DNA of 37,112 nucleotides, taken from NCBI RefSeq assembly GCF_014647675.1, contig NZ_BMPQ01000012.1, positions 1 to 37,112 of the forward strand, given 5' to 3'. Source of the stretch: Streptomyces flaveus. GTDB taxonomy: Bacteria; Actinomycetota; Actinomycetes; Streptomycetales; Streptomycetaceae. Shown in pieces: positions 1-7,590 of this stretch. The notes under the pieces are model-generated. The model had not been told where the DNA came from and did no database searches. It saw only the letters and a list, made by a program, of their open reading frames with translations. The position numbers were made by a program, and so were the translations under genes. Within the stretch, counting starts at the first letter, position 1. Every line of letters starts with the position of its first letter.

Positions 1-28
1 CGCAGCCGCGACACGACTGTCACCCCCA

Positions 29-44
29 CCCCCCTGGCGGGGGG
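29..44. other. GC-only hairpin downstream of the P-loop ATPase gene
   Basis: Six C, a TGGC loop and six G form a short GC-only hairpin about 60 bases beyond the stop of the neighbouring minus-strand gene. No T-run follows on either strand. It could be a weak terminator or simply sequence composition; I see no gene in the first 104 bases. Confidence 0.25.
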
Positions 45-104
45 CCGGGGGGCGCAGCCCTCAGTTTCGGGAAGGGGCGGGCCTGGGGAAAGAAAACCCC
101 CTGC

Positions 105-992
105 TCACCACTGCGGCGGGCTCGCAATCGACCGTGCCAGCACATCGTCAAGCACACGCGCCGTCGTCGGAACGTCAAGCTGGGAGTTGTCGATGATGGG
201 AAGCCCGGACCCGTACCAGCCGGCCATCCGGCCATGGATGCGGGCGACTTCCTCATCGGTGAGGCGGCGATTTCCGGAGCGCTCGGCGTTGCGCTCCAGC
301 ACTATCTCCAGGCCCGGCAGGAGCACGACCGGCAGCAGCCCGGGCCCCACGTGCCGCTTCCAGCCGCCCAGACCGACGACCGGCCGGTCGGGGAACACCG
401 CATCATCGAGAATGCACGAGATGCCGTTGGCCAGAAAGTTGCGCGCGGCGAAGCCGCAGGTGCGGCGGGCGAGGCGATACTGCGCCTCCGAGTGGTCGTT
501 CCACCCCGACTGCGGGTCCGCGAAGCCCGAGCGCACCCATTCGCGTACGTCGTCGAGGCTGATGTGCGCGGTGGGGACCCGACGGTGGTCGGCCCAGTAC
601 TTGGCGACGCTCGTCTTGCCGGCACCGGCGGGACCGATGAGCAGCACGGCCAGCGTGGTGGACGTGAGATCGGGCGTGCCCGCGGCAGGTGGCGGGCTCG
701 GCATCACGACGGGGCCGCCCGGCGGCAGCTGCACATGCCCCGTGGTGTCCGGCATCGGCGCGGGCGCGTGCTGCGGCGGCGCGTGATGCTGCGGGGCGGG
801 CGCGTGCCCCGGAGGGTGTGGCGCGGCGGGTCCGGGTGGTCCGGCGAAACCCGGCGGGGGGTTCATGGGCGCGGGCCCCGCGGGGGGACCCGAGTGCGCG
901 CCCTGGTGCCCCGCGCCCGGCGACCAGCCGGCGGCCGGCTCCTGCCCCGGCTGGTGGGGCGGCGGCAGCGGAGACCCCACTGCGTGCTGCAT
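105..992 (-). CDS. Proline-rich P-loop ATPase/kinase-like protein
   Basis: A 295-residue protein in two parts. Residues 1 to about 110 are almost entirely Pro, Gly, Ala and His and look disordered. From about residue 115 a P-loop domain begins, with Walker A GPAGAGKTS after a hydrophobic strand (LAVLLI), a following LDDVREW segment and a later ILDDAVF segment that could hold an acidic catalytic residue. The fold suggests the AAA_33/zeta-toxin/CPT-like small kinase group, substrate unknown. The ATG at 992 is preferred over the upstream in-frame ATGs because GGAG lies 9 bases before it and the extra upstream residues look non-coding. It follows aroB on the same strand after 162 bases holding a hairpin, so it may be a separate unit. 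No pathway link to shikimate is visible in the protein. Confidence 0.8.
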   Translation of the reverse strand: MQHAVGSPLPPPHQPGQEPAAGWSPGAGHQGAHSGPPAGPAPMNPPPGFAGPPGPAAPHPPGHAPAPQHHAPPQHAPAPMPDTTGHVQLPPGGPVVMPSPPPAAGTPDLTSTTLAVLLIGPAGAGKTSVAKYWADHRRVPTAHISLDDVREWVRSGFADPQSGWNDHSEAQYRLARRTCGFAARNFLANGISCILDDAVFPDRPVVGLGGWKRHVGPGLLPVVLLPGLEIVLERNAERSGNRRLTDEEVARIHGRMAGWYGSGLPIIDNSQLDVPTTARVLDDVLARSIASPPQW

Positions 993-1051
993 CCGGTGCC
1001 ACTCCGTCTCGTATCTCTTGGCGCTGGCAGCGGGACACCTGCCCCGCTCCC

Positions 1052-1063
1052 TACCGAACGGTA
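1052..1063. promoter_or_regulatory. Inverted repeat TACCG-AA-CGGTA upstream of the P-loop ATPase gene
   Basis: A perfect 5+5 inverted repeat with a 2-base spacer lies 60-71 bases upstream of the ATG of the ATPase gene. Compact palindromes of this size are typical of TetR-type operators, but no regulator gene is adjacent, so the operator role is inference. Confidence 0.25.
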
Positions 1064-1066
1064 CCG

Positions 1067-1098
1067 TCCCCGGCCGCCGTTTGGTGAACGGCCGGGGA
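1067..1098 (-). terminator. Stem-loop downstream of aroB
   Basis: A 10-bp perfect stem (TCCCCGGCCG paired with CGGCCGGGGA) with a 12-base loop lies 56 bases after the aroB stop. There is no strong T-run, as is common for streptomycete terminators. It could end or attenuate the aro transcript before the P-loop ATPase gene. Confidence 0.5.
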
Positions 1099-1154
1099 GG
1101 GCCCGAAGTGCCCATGCACACAAGGCAAATCAGGTGAAGTGGCCTCCTGTGGAG

Positions 1155-2255
1155 CTATTCGCCCACTTCTCCGTAGGCGGCGAGCAGGACGGCCGGGTCG
1201 GGGCCCTCCAGGACGGTGGGCTTGGCAAGTCCGTCCAGGACGATGAAGCGCAGCAGGTCGCCTCGGGACTTCTTGTCGACCTTCATGGTCTCCAGCAACT
1301 TGGGCCACTGGTCGTAGCGGTAGTGCAGCGGCAGGCCCACGGACTGCAGGATGGTGCGGTGCCGGTCGGCGGTCTCGTCGTCCAACCGGCCTGCCAGGCG
1401 GCCGAGTTCGGCGGCGAAGTGCATGCCGACGGCGACGGCGGCGCCGTGCCGCCACTGGTAGCGCTCGTTCTTCTCGATGGCGTGGCCCAGGGTGTGGCCG
1501 TAGTTGAGGATCTCGCGCAGCCCCGACTCCTTGAGGTCGGAGGAGACCACCTCGGCCTTGACCTTGATGGAGCGTTCGATCAGTTCCGCGGTGTGCGGAC
1601 CGGCCGGGCTGCGCGCACCTTCCGGATCGGCCTCGATCAGTTCCAGGATCCGCGGGTCGGCGATGAACCCGGCCTTGATGATCTCCGCGAGTCCGGACAC
1701 GAAGTCGTTGACCGGCAGCGAGTCGAGGGCGGCCAGGTCACAGAGCACCCCGGCGGGCGGGTGGAAGGCGCCCACCAGGTTCTTGCCCTCGGCGGTGTTG
1801 ATACCGGTCTTGCCGCCGACCGCCGCGTCCACCATCGCCAGTACGGTCGTCGGGATCGCGATCCAGCGCACCCCGCGCAGCCAGCTCGCGGCCACGAATC
1901 CGGCCAGATCGGTGGTCGCGCCGCCGCCCACCCCGACGATCACGTCGGTGCGGGTGAAGCCGGACTGCCCCAGCGCCTTCCAGCAGTACGCGGCGACTTC
2001 GGCCGTCTTGGCCTCCTCGGCGTTGGGCACCTGGATGGCCACCGCGTCGAAGCCCTGCCCGGCCAGATCGGCCCGGACCGCCTCACCGGTCTCGGCCAGC
2101 GCCTCCGGGTGGACGACCGCGACCCGCTTGACTCGCGGGCCGATCAACCCGCCCAGTTCGCCAAGGAGTTGACGGCCCACCAGCACCTCGTACGGCTCGG
2201 TGCCGGCCGTACCGCCGACCTGGATCCGGGTCACCGTCTGGTCCTGCTCGCTCAT
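1155..2255 (-). CDS. aroB: 3-dehydroquinate synthase
   Basis: A 366-residue cytoplasmic enzyme converting DAHP to 3-dehydroquinate, the second shikimate-pathway step, with NAD+ and a divalent metal. The nucleotide-binding stretch GGGATTDLAGFVAASWLRG, the following PTTVLAMVDAAVGGKTGIN, and the metal-site segments AEIIKAGF and NYGHTLGHAIEKN are all present, and the length is normal for the family. The ATG at 2255 overlaps the aroK stop as ATGA, so translation is probably coupled to aroK. The frame stays open upstream, but that part lies inside aroK and has no homologous character. It is the last of the aroC-aroK-aroB trio; the hairpin at 1067-1098 follows it. Confidence 0.97.
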   Translation of the reverse strand: MSEQDQTVTRIQVGGTAGTEPYEVLVGRQLLGELGGLIGPRVKRVAVVHPEALAETGEAVRADLAGQGFDAVAIQVPNAEEAKTAEVAAYCWKALGQSGFTRTDVIVGVGGGATTDLAGFVAASWLRGVRWIAIPTTVLAMVDAAVGGKTGINTAEGKNLVGAFHPPAGVLCDLAALDSLPVNDFVSGLAEIIKAGFIADPRILELIEADPEGARSPAGPHTAELIERSIKVKAEVVSSDLKESGLREILNYGHTLGHAIEKNERYQWRHGAAVAVGMHFAAELGRLAGRLDDETADRHRTILQSVGLPLHYRYDQWPKLLETMKVDKKSRGDLLRFIVLDGLAKPTVLEGPDPAVLLAAYGEVGE

Positions 2256-2770
2256 GCCTGCTTCAACTCCAAGGCGTCGAGGACCGCTTGGGCGACCTCT
2301 TCGGGAGTGCGGTCGTCGGTGGCGACGACCGCACGGGCGACTTCGGTGTAGAGGTGACGGCGGGCCTCCATCAGCTCGCGCCACTGGCGGCGCGGATTGA
2401 CCGCCAGCAGCGGCCGGGCCACGTTCAGCCCGGTGCGCTTGGCGGCCTCCTCGACGTCCATCGACAGGTACACGACCGGGAGTCCGGCCAGCAGCGCCCT
2501 GGTGTCGGCGTCGAGGATCGAACCGCCACCCAGCGCCAGTACGCCCTGATGCTCAGCCAGCGCCTGGTGCACCGCCCGCTTCTCGATCGCGCGGAAGGCC
2601 TGCTCGCCCTCCTCGACGAAGATGTCAGCGATGGTGCGCCCCTCGGCGGCCACGATGTCCTCGTCGGTGTCCCGGTGACCGACCCCGAGCCGCTCCGCGA
2701 CCAGCGCGCCCACCGTCGACTTGCCCACACCCATCGGGCCGACGAGCACGACCACAGGTCCTGCGCTCAT
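2252..2770 (-). CDS. aroK: Shikimate kinase
   Basis: A 172-residue NMP-kinase-fold enzyme phosphorylating shikimate at O3 with ATP. Walker A is GPMGVGKST at residues 11-19, followed by the shikimate-binding HRDTDEDI segment, the Arg in GEQAFRAIEKRAV, and LALGGGSIL. The length is standard for AroK. The gene overlaps aroC upstream (ATGA at 2767-2770) and aroB downstream (ATGA at 2252-2255), so all three are probably made from one message by coupled re-initiation. Confidence 0.97.
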   Translation of the reverse strand: MSAGPVVVLVGPMGVGKSTVGALVAERLGVGHRDTDEDIVAAEGRTIADIFVEEGEQAFRAIEKRAVHQALAEHQGVLALGGGSILDADTRALLAGLPVVYLSMDVEEAAKRTGLNVARPLLAVNPRRQWRELMEARRHLYTEVARAVVATDDRTPEEVAQAVLDALELKQA

Positions 2771-3951
2771 CGGATCGCCAGGTTCTCGAGGTACGAAGTG
2801 ACGTTGCGCCGTGTCTCGGTGACGCTGTCGCCGGCGAACTTCTCCGCCACGGCATCCGCGAGGACGAGTGCGACCATCGCCTCGGCAACGATGCCCGCCG
2901 CCGGGACGGCGCAGACGTCCGAACGCTGGTGGTGTGCCTTCGTCGCCTCACCGGTCACCACATCGATGGTGGCCAGCGCGCGCGGCACGGTCGCGATCGG
3001 CTTCATCGCGGCACGTACGCGCAGCAGTTCACCGGTGGTCAGCCCGCCCTCGGTGCCACCCGAGCGGCCTGAGGCCCGCCTGATGCCCTCGTCGGTCCGC
3101 ACGATCTCGTCGTGCGCCTGCGAGCCCGGCACCCGCGCCAGGTCGAAGCCGTCGCCGACCTCGACGCCCTTGATGGCCTGGATGCCCATCAGCGCGGCCG
3201 CGAGCCGGGCGTCGAGGCGCCGGTCCCAGTGCACATGCGAGCCGAGGCCCACCGGCACTCCGTACGCCAGCACCTCGACCACTCCGCCCAGAGTGTCGCC
3301 GTCCTTGTGGGCCTGGTCGATCTCCTCGACCATCGCCCTCGACGCGTCCTCGTCCAGGCACCGCACCGGGTCCGCGTCGAGCTTCTCGACGTCGGAGGGC
3401 TTGGGGTAGACGCCGTACGGAGCCTTCGCCGCAGCCAGCTCGATGACGTGCGAGACGATCTCGATGCCGGCCGTCTCCTTGAGGTACGAGCGTGCCACCG
3501 CGCCCAGTGCGACGCGGGCGGCAGTCTCCCGCGCACTCGCCCGCTCCAGGATCGGCCGGGCCTCGTCGAAGCCGTACTTCTGCATGCCCGCCAGGTCCGC
3601 GTGACCGGGCCGCGGCCGGGTCAGCGGCGCGTTGCGCGCCAGCTCGGCGAGCACGGCCGGGTCCACGGGGTCGGCCGCCATGACCTGTTCCCACTTGGGC
3701 CACTCGGTGTTGCCCACCATGATCGCGACCGGCGAGCCGAGCGTCAGCCCGTGCCGGACACCGCCCAGGAAGGTGACCTCGTCGCGCTCGAACTTCATCC
3801 GCGCGCCTCGCCCATAGCCGAGGCGCCGCCGTGCCAGGTGGTCCGCCACCATCTCCGTGGTGATCGGCACGCCGGCGGGAAGTCCCTCCAGCGTCGCGAC
3901 AAGTGCGGGACCGTGGGACTCCCCCGCGGTCAGCCAGCGCAACCTGCTCAA
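2767..3951 (-). CDS. aroC: Chorismate synthase
   Basis: A 394-residue FMN-dependent enzyme converting EPSP to chorismate, the last shikimate-pathway step. Family signatures are LTAGESHGPAL at the N terminus, the Arg/Lys-rich GRGARMKFERDEV, RPGHADLAGMQKYGF, ERASARETAARVALG and SGRSGGTEGGLTTGE. I place the start at the TTG at 3951, because the conserved N terminus (SRLRWLTAGESHG) begins there and GGAG lies 5 bases upstream; the open frame to 4071 is probably leader. It is the first gene of the overlapping aroC-aroK-aroB trio. A 167-base gap separates it from the small membrane protein gene upstream, enough for a promoter, though I recognise no clear -35/-10 pair. Confidence 0.96.
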   Translation of the reverse strand: MSRLRWLTAGESHGPALVATLEGLPAGVPITTEMVADHLARRRLGYGRGARMKFERDEVTFLGGVRHGLTLGSPVAIMVGNTEWPKWEQVMAADPVDPAVLAELARNAPLTRPRPGHADLAGMQKYGFDEARPILERASARETAARVALGAVARSYLKETAGIEIVSHVIELAAAKAPYGVYPKPSDVEKLDADPVRCLDEDASRAMVEEIDQAHKDGDTLGGVVEVLAYGVPVGLGSHVHWDRRLDARLAAALMGIQAIKGVEVGDGFDLARVPGSQAHDEIVRTDEGIRRASGRSGGTEGGLTTGELLRVRAAMKPIATVPRALATIDVVTGEATKAHHQRSDVCAVPAAGIVAEAMVALVLADAVAEKFAGDSVTETRRNVTSYLENLAIR

Positions 3952-4118
3952 CGGTGCTCCTCGATACTCGCGCCCTGGTACTGCGTACTGCCTGTGCGTA
4001 CACGCGTCCTCGCGTACGGCGACGGCGCGACCGGGTGCGCGGCCCTGGCCCGCCACTGTCGATCCTCCCACGTCCGCCCCCGAGGACCTGGCGCAGGTCC
4101 ATCAGGCGGACGACTCGG

Positions 4119-4379
4119 TCAGGTCGTGGCGTCGTTGCGCGGCTGCTGGGGCGCGTACGCACCGAGGTAGTCGGCGCCGCGCGCCCCGTCCGGCGCATCG
4201 GGGATGGGCGTGATCGGGCCGAGCGCTCGTCGGAGGGCGCGTCCGCGGCGCCATTTGACGACCTTGAAAACGACAAAGCCGCCGACTGCCAGTGCGATCG
4301 CCGTGTACTGCAGCCAGTCCGGCAGGAAATTCAGCGTGGCCTGGAAGATTTCCGACTTCCAGGATGCCTGCGTGGTCAT
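4119..4379 (-). CDS. Small single-pass membrane protein, unknown function
   Basis: An 86-residue protein with one membrane segment at about residues 20-40 (WLQYTAIALAVGGFVVFKVV), immediately followed by the basic cluster KWRRGRALRR. By the positive-inside rule the C-terminal half should be cytoplasmic. The tail is Pro/Gly/Ala-rich with no known motif. The ATG at 4379 has a GGGGG run about 6 bases upstream as a ribosome binding site. It lies 45 bases after aroE and 167 bases before aroC, on the same strand. I do not recognise a characterised family; it appears to be a conserved streptomycete small protein sitting among the aro genes. Confidence 0.75.
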   Translation of the reverse strand: MTTQASWKSEIFQATLNFLPDWLQYTAIALAVGGFVVFKVVKWRRGRALRRALGPITPIPDAPDGARGADYLGAYAPQQPRNDATT

Positions 4380-4424
4380 GAAGATTCCCCCTCGGTCCCG
4401 CCCCCTGCGGAACCGGAAAGAATC

Positions 4425-5264
4425 CTAACGTCCGGCGAGTGCGTGCTCTCCCGCTTTTCGCATGGCGCCCAGCGGGGCCGGCGTACGCCCCGTCATCTGC
4501 TCGACCTGGAGTGCTGCCTGGTGCACCAGGAGGTCGAGGCCGCTGACGACGGCGCCGCCGTAAGCGGACCAGCGGGCGGCGAGTGCGGTCGGCCACGGGT
4601 CGTACAGGACGTCGAAGAGCGTGGCGGGGCGCCCGGGGACCGCGGAGGCGAGGGCGTCGGTGGCGCCCGCCGGGGTCGTGGCGACCACCAGCGGTGCGTG
4701 CAGCGCCCGCTCGGCGTCAGCCCAGTCCGCGAGGCGTACTTCGGTCTCCAGCCGCTCGCCCCACTGCCGCATCTCGGCGGCGCGCGCCTCGCTGCGGACG
4801 TACGCGACGATCTCGCCCGGGCAGATCCGCGAGACGGCGGCCAGCGCGGACGAGGCGGTGGCGCCCGCGCCGAGGATGGCGGCGGACTCGACCTGCTCGA
4901 TCCCGTGCTCCCGTAGGGCGGCAACCATGCCGGGGACATCGGTGTTGTCGCCGACGCGTCGGCCGTCCTCGGTGAACACGACGGTGTTGACCGCCTCGAC
5001 GGAGGCCGCGGTCTCGCTGATCTCGTCGAGCAGCGGAATCACGGCCCGCTTCAACGGCATGGTCAGCGACAGCCCGGCCCACTCCGGCCCGAGCCCCTCG
5101 AGAAAGCCGGGCAGAGCGGCCTCGTCGATCTCGAAACGGTCGTACGACCAGTCCCCGAGTCCCAGCGCGGCATAGGCGGCACTGTGCAGGACCGGGGAGA
5201 GGGAGTGGGCGATGGGCTTGCCGAGCACAGCGGCACGGCGGGCGTCAGTTGCCCGAGCGCGCAT
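4425..5264 (-). CDS. aroE: Shikimate 5-dehydrogenase
   Basis: A 279-residue NADP-dependent enzyme reducing 3-dehydroshikimate to shikimate. The substrate-binding AHSLSPVLHSAAY, the catalytic-lysine segment LSLTMPLKRAV, the Asp segment NTDVPGM, the nucleotide-binding ILGAGATASSAL, and a C-terminal VHQAALQVEQMTG are present. The usual NVTxPxK motif reads SLTMPLK, keeping the Lys but not the Asn. The ATG at 5264 lies inside the end of mltG (20-base overlap) with GGAA 8 bases upstream, so expression is coupled to mltG. With aroC, aroK and aroB nearby, four of the seven shikimate-pathway steps are encoded within 4.1 kb. Confidence 0.95.
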   Translation of the reverse strand: MRARATDARRAAVLGKPIAHSLSPVLHSAAYAALGLGDWSYDRFEIDEAALPGFLEGLGPEWAGLSLTMPLKRAVIPLLDEISETAASVEAVNTVVFTEDGRRVGDNTDVPGMVAALREHGIEQVESAAILGAGATASSALAAVSRICPGEIVAYVRSEARAAEMRQWGERLETEVRLADWADAERALHAPLVVATTPAGATDALASAVPGRPATLFDVLYDPWPTALAARWSAYGGAVVSGLDLLVHQAALQVEQMTGRTPAPLGAMRKAGEHALAGR

Positions 5265-6984
5265 CGAACTTTTCCTTGAGCTTCAGGAATTCGCCATGCG
5301 TCTTGGCGAATTCGGTCTTTTCCACACCGTCGGTCGCCACGAAGTAGTACCAGCCGTCGTCGGTCGGATCGAGTGTCGCCTTCATGGCGACGTCGCCCGG
5401 GTTAGCGATCGGGCCGGGCGGCAGTCCCTTGTTCGTGTACGTGTTGTACGGGTCCTTGTTGTTGTTGATCTCCGACTCGCTGATGTCGATATTGCTCTCG
5501 TTCTTCAGGTAATTGAAGGTCGAGTCGAACTGCAGCGCCCCGTAGGTCTCCGGGTTGGCGAGGTCGAGGCGGTTGTAGACCACTTCCGCCATCTTGCGGT
5601 AGTCATCCCTGGTCTTGCCCTCGGCCTGGACAAGGCTCGCCACCGTGACGACGTCCAGCGGGTTGTCCAGCTTGAGTTCCCTGGCCTTCGCCTCAAGGTC
5701 GTACTCGGCGTACTTCTCCTTGGCCTGGGCGACCATCTTCTTCAGGACGTCCTCGGGCTTCATGCCCTTTGCGGCGGCGTAGGTGTGCGGGTAAAGGAAA
5801 CCTTCCAGCGGATCCTTGATGTCGTCGTTGCTGTTCGCCCAGTCGGGAAGTCCGAGGCTCTCGTACTCCTCCTTGGCGACATTCGCGGTGGTGCCCTTTT
5901 TGAGTCCGAGCCTCGTGTCGATCGTCGCGTAGACCGTGGCGTTGCGCTGGCCTGGCGCCACGATCATGTTGTTCTGGCTCTTGGGGTCGAGCATCATGTT
6001 CACGGCGCTTTCGGCGGACATCTCCTTCTTGAGGAGATAGACGCCGGCCTGGATCCGCTGCCCTTCGGGATTCGCCGACTGCGCGGACACAAACGCGTCG
6101 ACGCTCTTCACGACACCCGCCGCTTTCAGCTTCTGGCCGATCGCGGCGCCGCTCGAGCCCTTGGCGATCTCGACCATCACCGTCCGGCTGGTGCCGTCGC
6201 CCGCAAAGTCCGGAGCCTCGGCGACACGGCTTTGGTAGAACTGGTAGCCGTAATAGGCGGCTCCGCCGAGACCACCGACGAGGACCAGCGACACGACCAG
6301 GCAGGCGCAGCCATTGCGGCTCTTCTTGCCGGTCTTCCCCTTGCCCTTGTCTTTTCCTTTGCCGCGCTTCCCGTCCGACGGGTCGTCGTCGAAGTCGTCA
6401 TCATCGTCGCTGCCGCCCGAGAAGAAGGCGTGCTCGCCCTGATCCGGTCCCGGGTCCCAGTCGGTCGGCGGCGCGGGCTCGGGTTCGCGCTCGGCCTGGC
6501 GGCGGCTCGGGGGCTGAGGCGTCGGGTACGCGTCGGGAGTCCCGTAGTAGTCGGACTGCTGACCGCCGTACGCGGGCTGCTGACCTCCGTACGGGGCGTC
6601 AGGGCCGGCGCCGTACGGGCCTTGACCGTGCTGCCCGGTGTCCCAACCCCCGTTGTACTGCTGGCCGTTCTGGTCGTACGGCTGACCGCCCTGGCCGTGG
6701 TACTGGCCATTCTGGTCGTAGTACTGCTGCTGATCCGGGCCGCCGTACTGCTGCTGTCCCTGGGCATAGTGCTGCTGCCCCTGGTCGTAGCCGACCTGCT
6801 GAGGGGTGCCCCAGTCGCCGTACTGGTTCTGCTGTTGCTGCGGCTGCTGCGAATAGTGCTGCTGCTGGCCGCCGTACGAGGACTGGGCCGCGTGCCCTTC
6901 TTGTCCTCTCCATCCATCGTCCCCGAACAACGGGTCCTCGGGATGCCACGGTTCGGAGCCCTGGCCCCGGCCATAATCAGTCAT
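5245..6984 (-). CDS. mltG: Endolytic murein transglycosylase (MltG/YceG family)
   Basis: A 579-residue membrane-anchored enzyme that cleaves nascent glycan strands and is thought to set glycan length during peripheral wall growth. Older annotation calls the family aminodeoxychorismate lyase-like. Residues 1 to about 190 are low-complexity Gln/Tyr/Gly/Pro. A charged Asp/Lys region follows, then one membrane helix at about 225-250 (ending GGAAYYGYQFYQ). Outside the membrane comes a LysM-like part (IAKGSSGAAIGQKLKAAG) and the catalytic YceG domain. Glu455 in ASLVQAEGK aligns with the catalytic Glu of E. coli MltG; NTYTNKGLPPGPIANPG is the family C-terminal signature. The ATG at 6984 has AGGGG upstream. 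It lies 124 bases after ruvX and overlaps aroE. The long Q/Y/G-rich tail is much larger than in Gram-negative homologues. Confidence 0.94.
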   Translation of the reverse strand: MTDYGRGQGSEPWHPEDPLFGDDGWRGQEGHAAQSSYGGQQQHYSQQPQQQQNQYGDWGTPQQVGYDQGQQHYAQGQQQYGGPDQQQYYDQNGQYHGQGGQPYDQNGQQYNGGWDTGQHGQGPYGAGPDAPYGGQQPAYGGQQSDYYGTPDAYPTPQPPSRRQAEREPEPAPPTDWDPGPDQGEHAFFSGGSDDDDDFDDDPSDGKRGKGKDKGKGKTGKKSRNGCACLVVSLVLVGGLGGAAYYGYQFYQSRVAEAPDFAGDGTSRTVMVEIAKGSSGAAIGQKLKAAGVVKSVDAFVSAQSANPEGQRIQAGVYLLKKEMSAESAVNMMLDPKSQNNMIVAPGQRNATVYATIDTRLGLKKGTTANVAKEEYESLGLPDWANSNDDIKDPLEGFLYPHTYAAAKGMKPEDVLKKMVAQAKEKYAEYDLEAKARELKLDNPLDVVTVASLVQAEGKTRDDYRKMAEVVYNRLDLANPETYGALQFDSTFNYLKNESNIDISESEINNNKDPYNTYTNKGLPPGPIANPGDVAMKATLDPTDDGWYYFVATDGVEKTEFAKTHGEFLKLKEKFDARSGN

Positions 6985-7108
6985 CGATCCCCTAGAAGCC
7001 GCGAGGCGGCGGTCGCGCGGCGCGTGTGGCCCGGCTCCCATCCGCCTCTCTGCTGTGCGGAGGCTGTTCGAACGCCACCGCATCGCGCGGAACGTTACCG
7101 TACCGCGA

Positions 7109-7573
7109 TCAGATGACCACTTCGACGCCATCGCCCGGAGCTTTACCTGACACCCGTTCGGACTCCAACGCCTGCTGCAGGATGATGACGGCGGCGGCCT
7201 GGTCGATGACCGACCTGCCCTTCTTGGACTTCACGCCCGAGGCGCGCAGGCCCTGACTGGCCGTGACTGTGGTCATCCTCTCGTCCACGAGTCTCACCGG
7301 AACCGGGGCGACCATGCGAGCCAGTTCCTCGGCGAAGGCACGGACCTTGACCGCGGCCGGGCCCTCGCCCCCCTTGAGGGAGCGAGGGAGGCCGACGACG
7401 ATCTCGATCGGCTCGTACTCCTCGACCAGTTGCCTCAACCGCCGCTGGGCGGCCGGGACATCGCGGCCCGGGACGGTTTCCACCGGGGTGGCGAGGATCC
7501 CGTCGGGGTCGCACGAGGCGACCCCGATCCGGGCGTCCCCGACGTCGATGGCGAGCCGGCGTCCGCGGCGCAT
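7109..7573 (-). CDS. ruvX: Putative pre-16S rRNA nuclease / YqgF-type RNase H-fold protein
   Basis: A 154-residue YqgF/RuvX family protein. In E. coli the homologue processes the 5' end of 16S rRNA; it was first named a Holliday junction resolvase. RNase H-fold features are the first strand LAIDVGDARIGVA with the catalytic Asp, EIVVGLPRSLKG, VRLVDERMTT, and KKGRSVIDQAAAVIILQ with the C-terminal acidic residue. Two starts are possible: the ATG at 7573, with GGAG about 12 bases upstream, or an in-frame GTG at 7594 overlapping the alaS stop as GTGA and adding seven residues. I give the ATG because homologues begin near MRRGRRLA. It is directly downstream of alaS, as in many actinobacteria, and coupled to it. 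Confidence 0.9.
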   Translation of the reverse strand: MRRGRRLAIDVGDARIGVASCDPDGILATPVETVPGRDVPAAQRRLRQLVEEYEPIEIVVGLPRSLKGGEGPAAVKVRAFAEELARMVAPVPVRLVDERMTTVTASQGLRASGVKSKKGRSVIDQAAAVIILQQALESERVSGKAPGDGVEVVI

Positions 7574-7590
7574 GACGCGTTCGTCTCCGC

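Noticed and set aside
234..2351. A 705-codon open frame on the plus strand opposite aroB and the ATPase gene.
   Set aside because: It is the antisense of well-supported genes with no family features of its own.
3951..4119. A distinct aroC promoter in the gap upstream of aroC.
   Set aside because: No convincing -35/-10 pair; co-transcription from upstream genes is equally likely.
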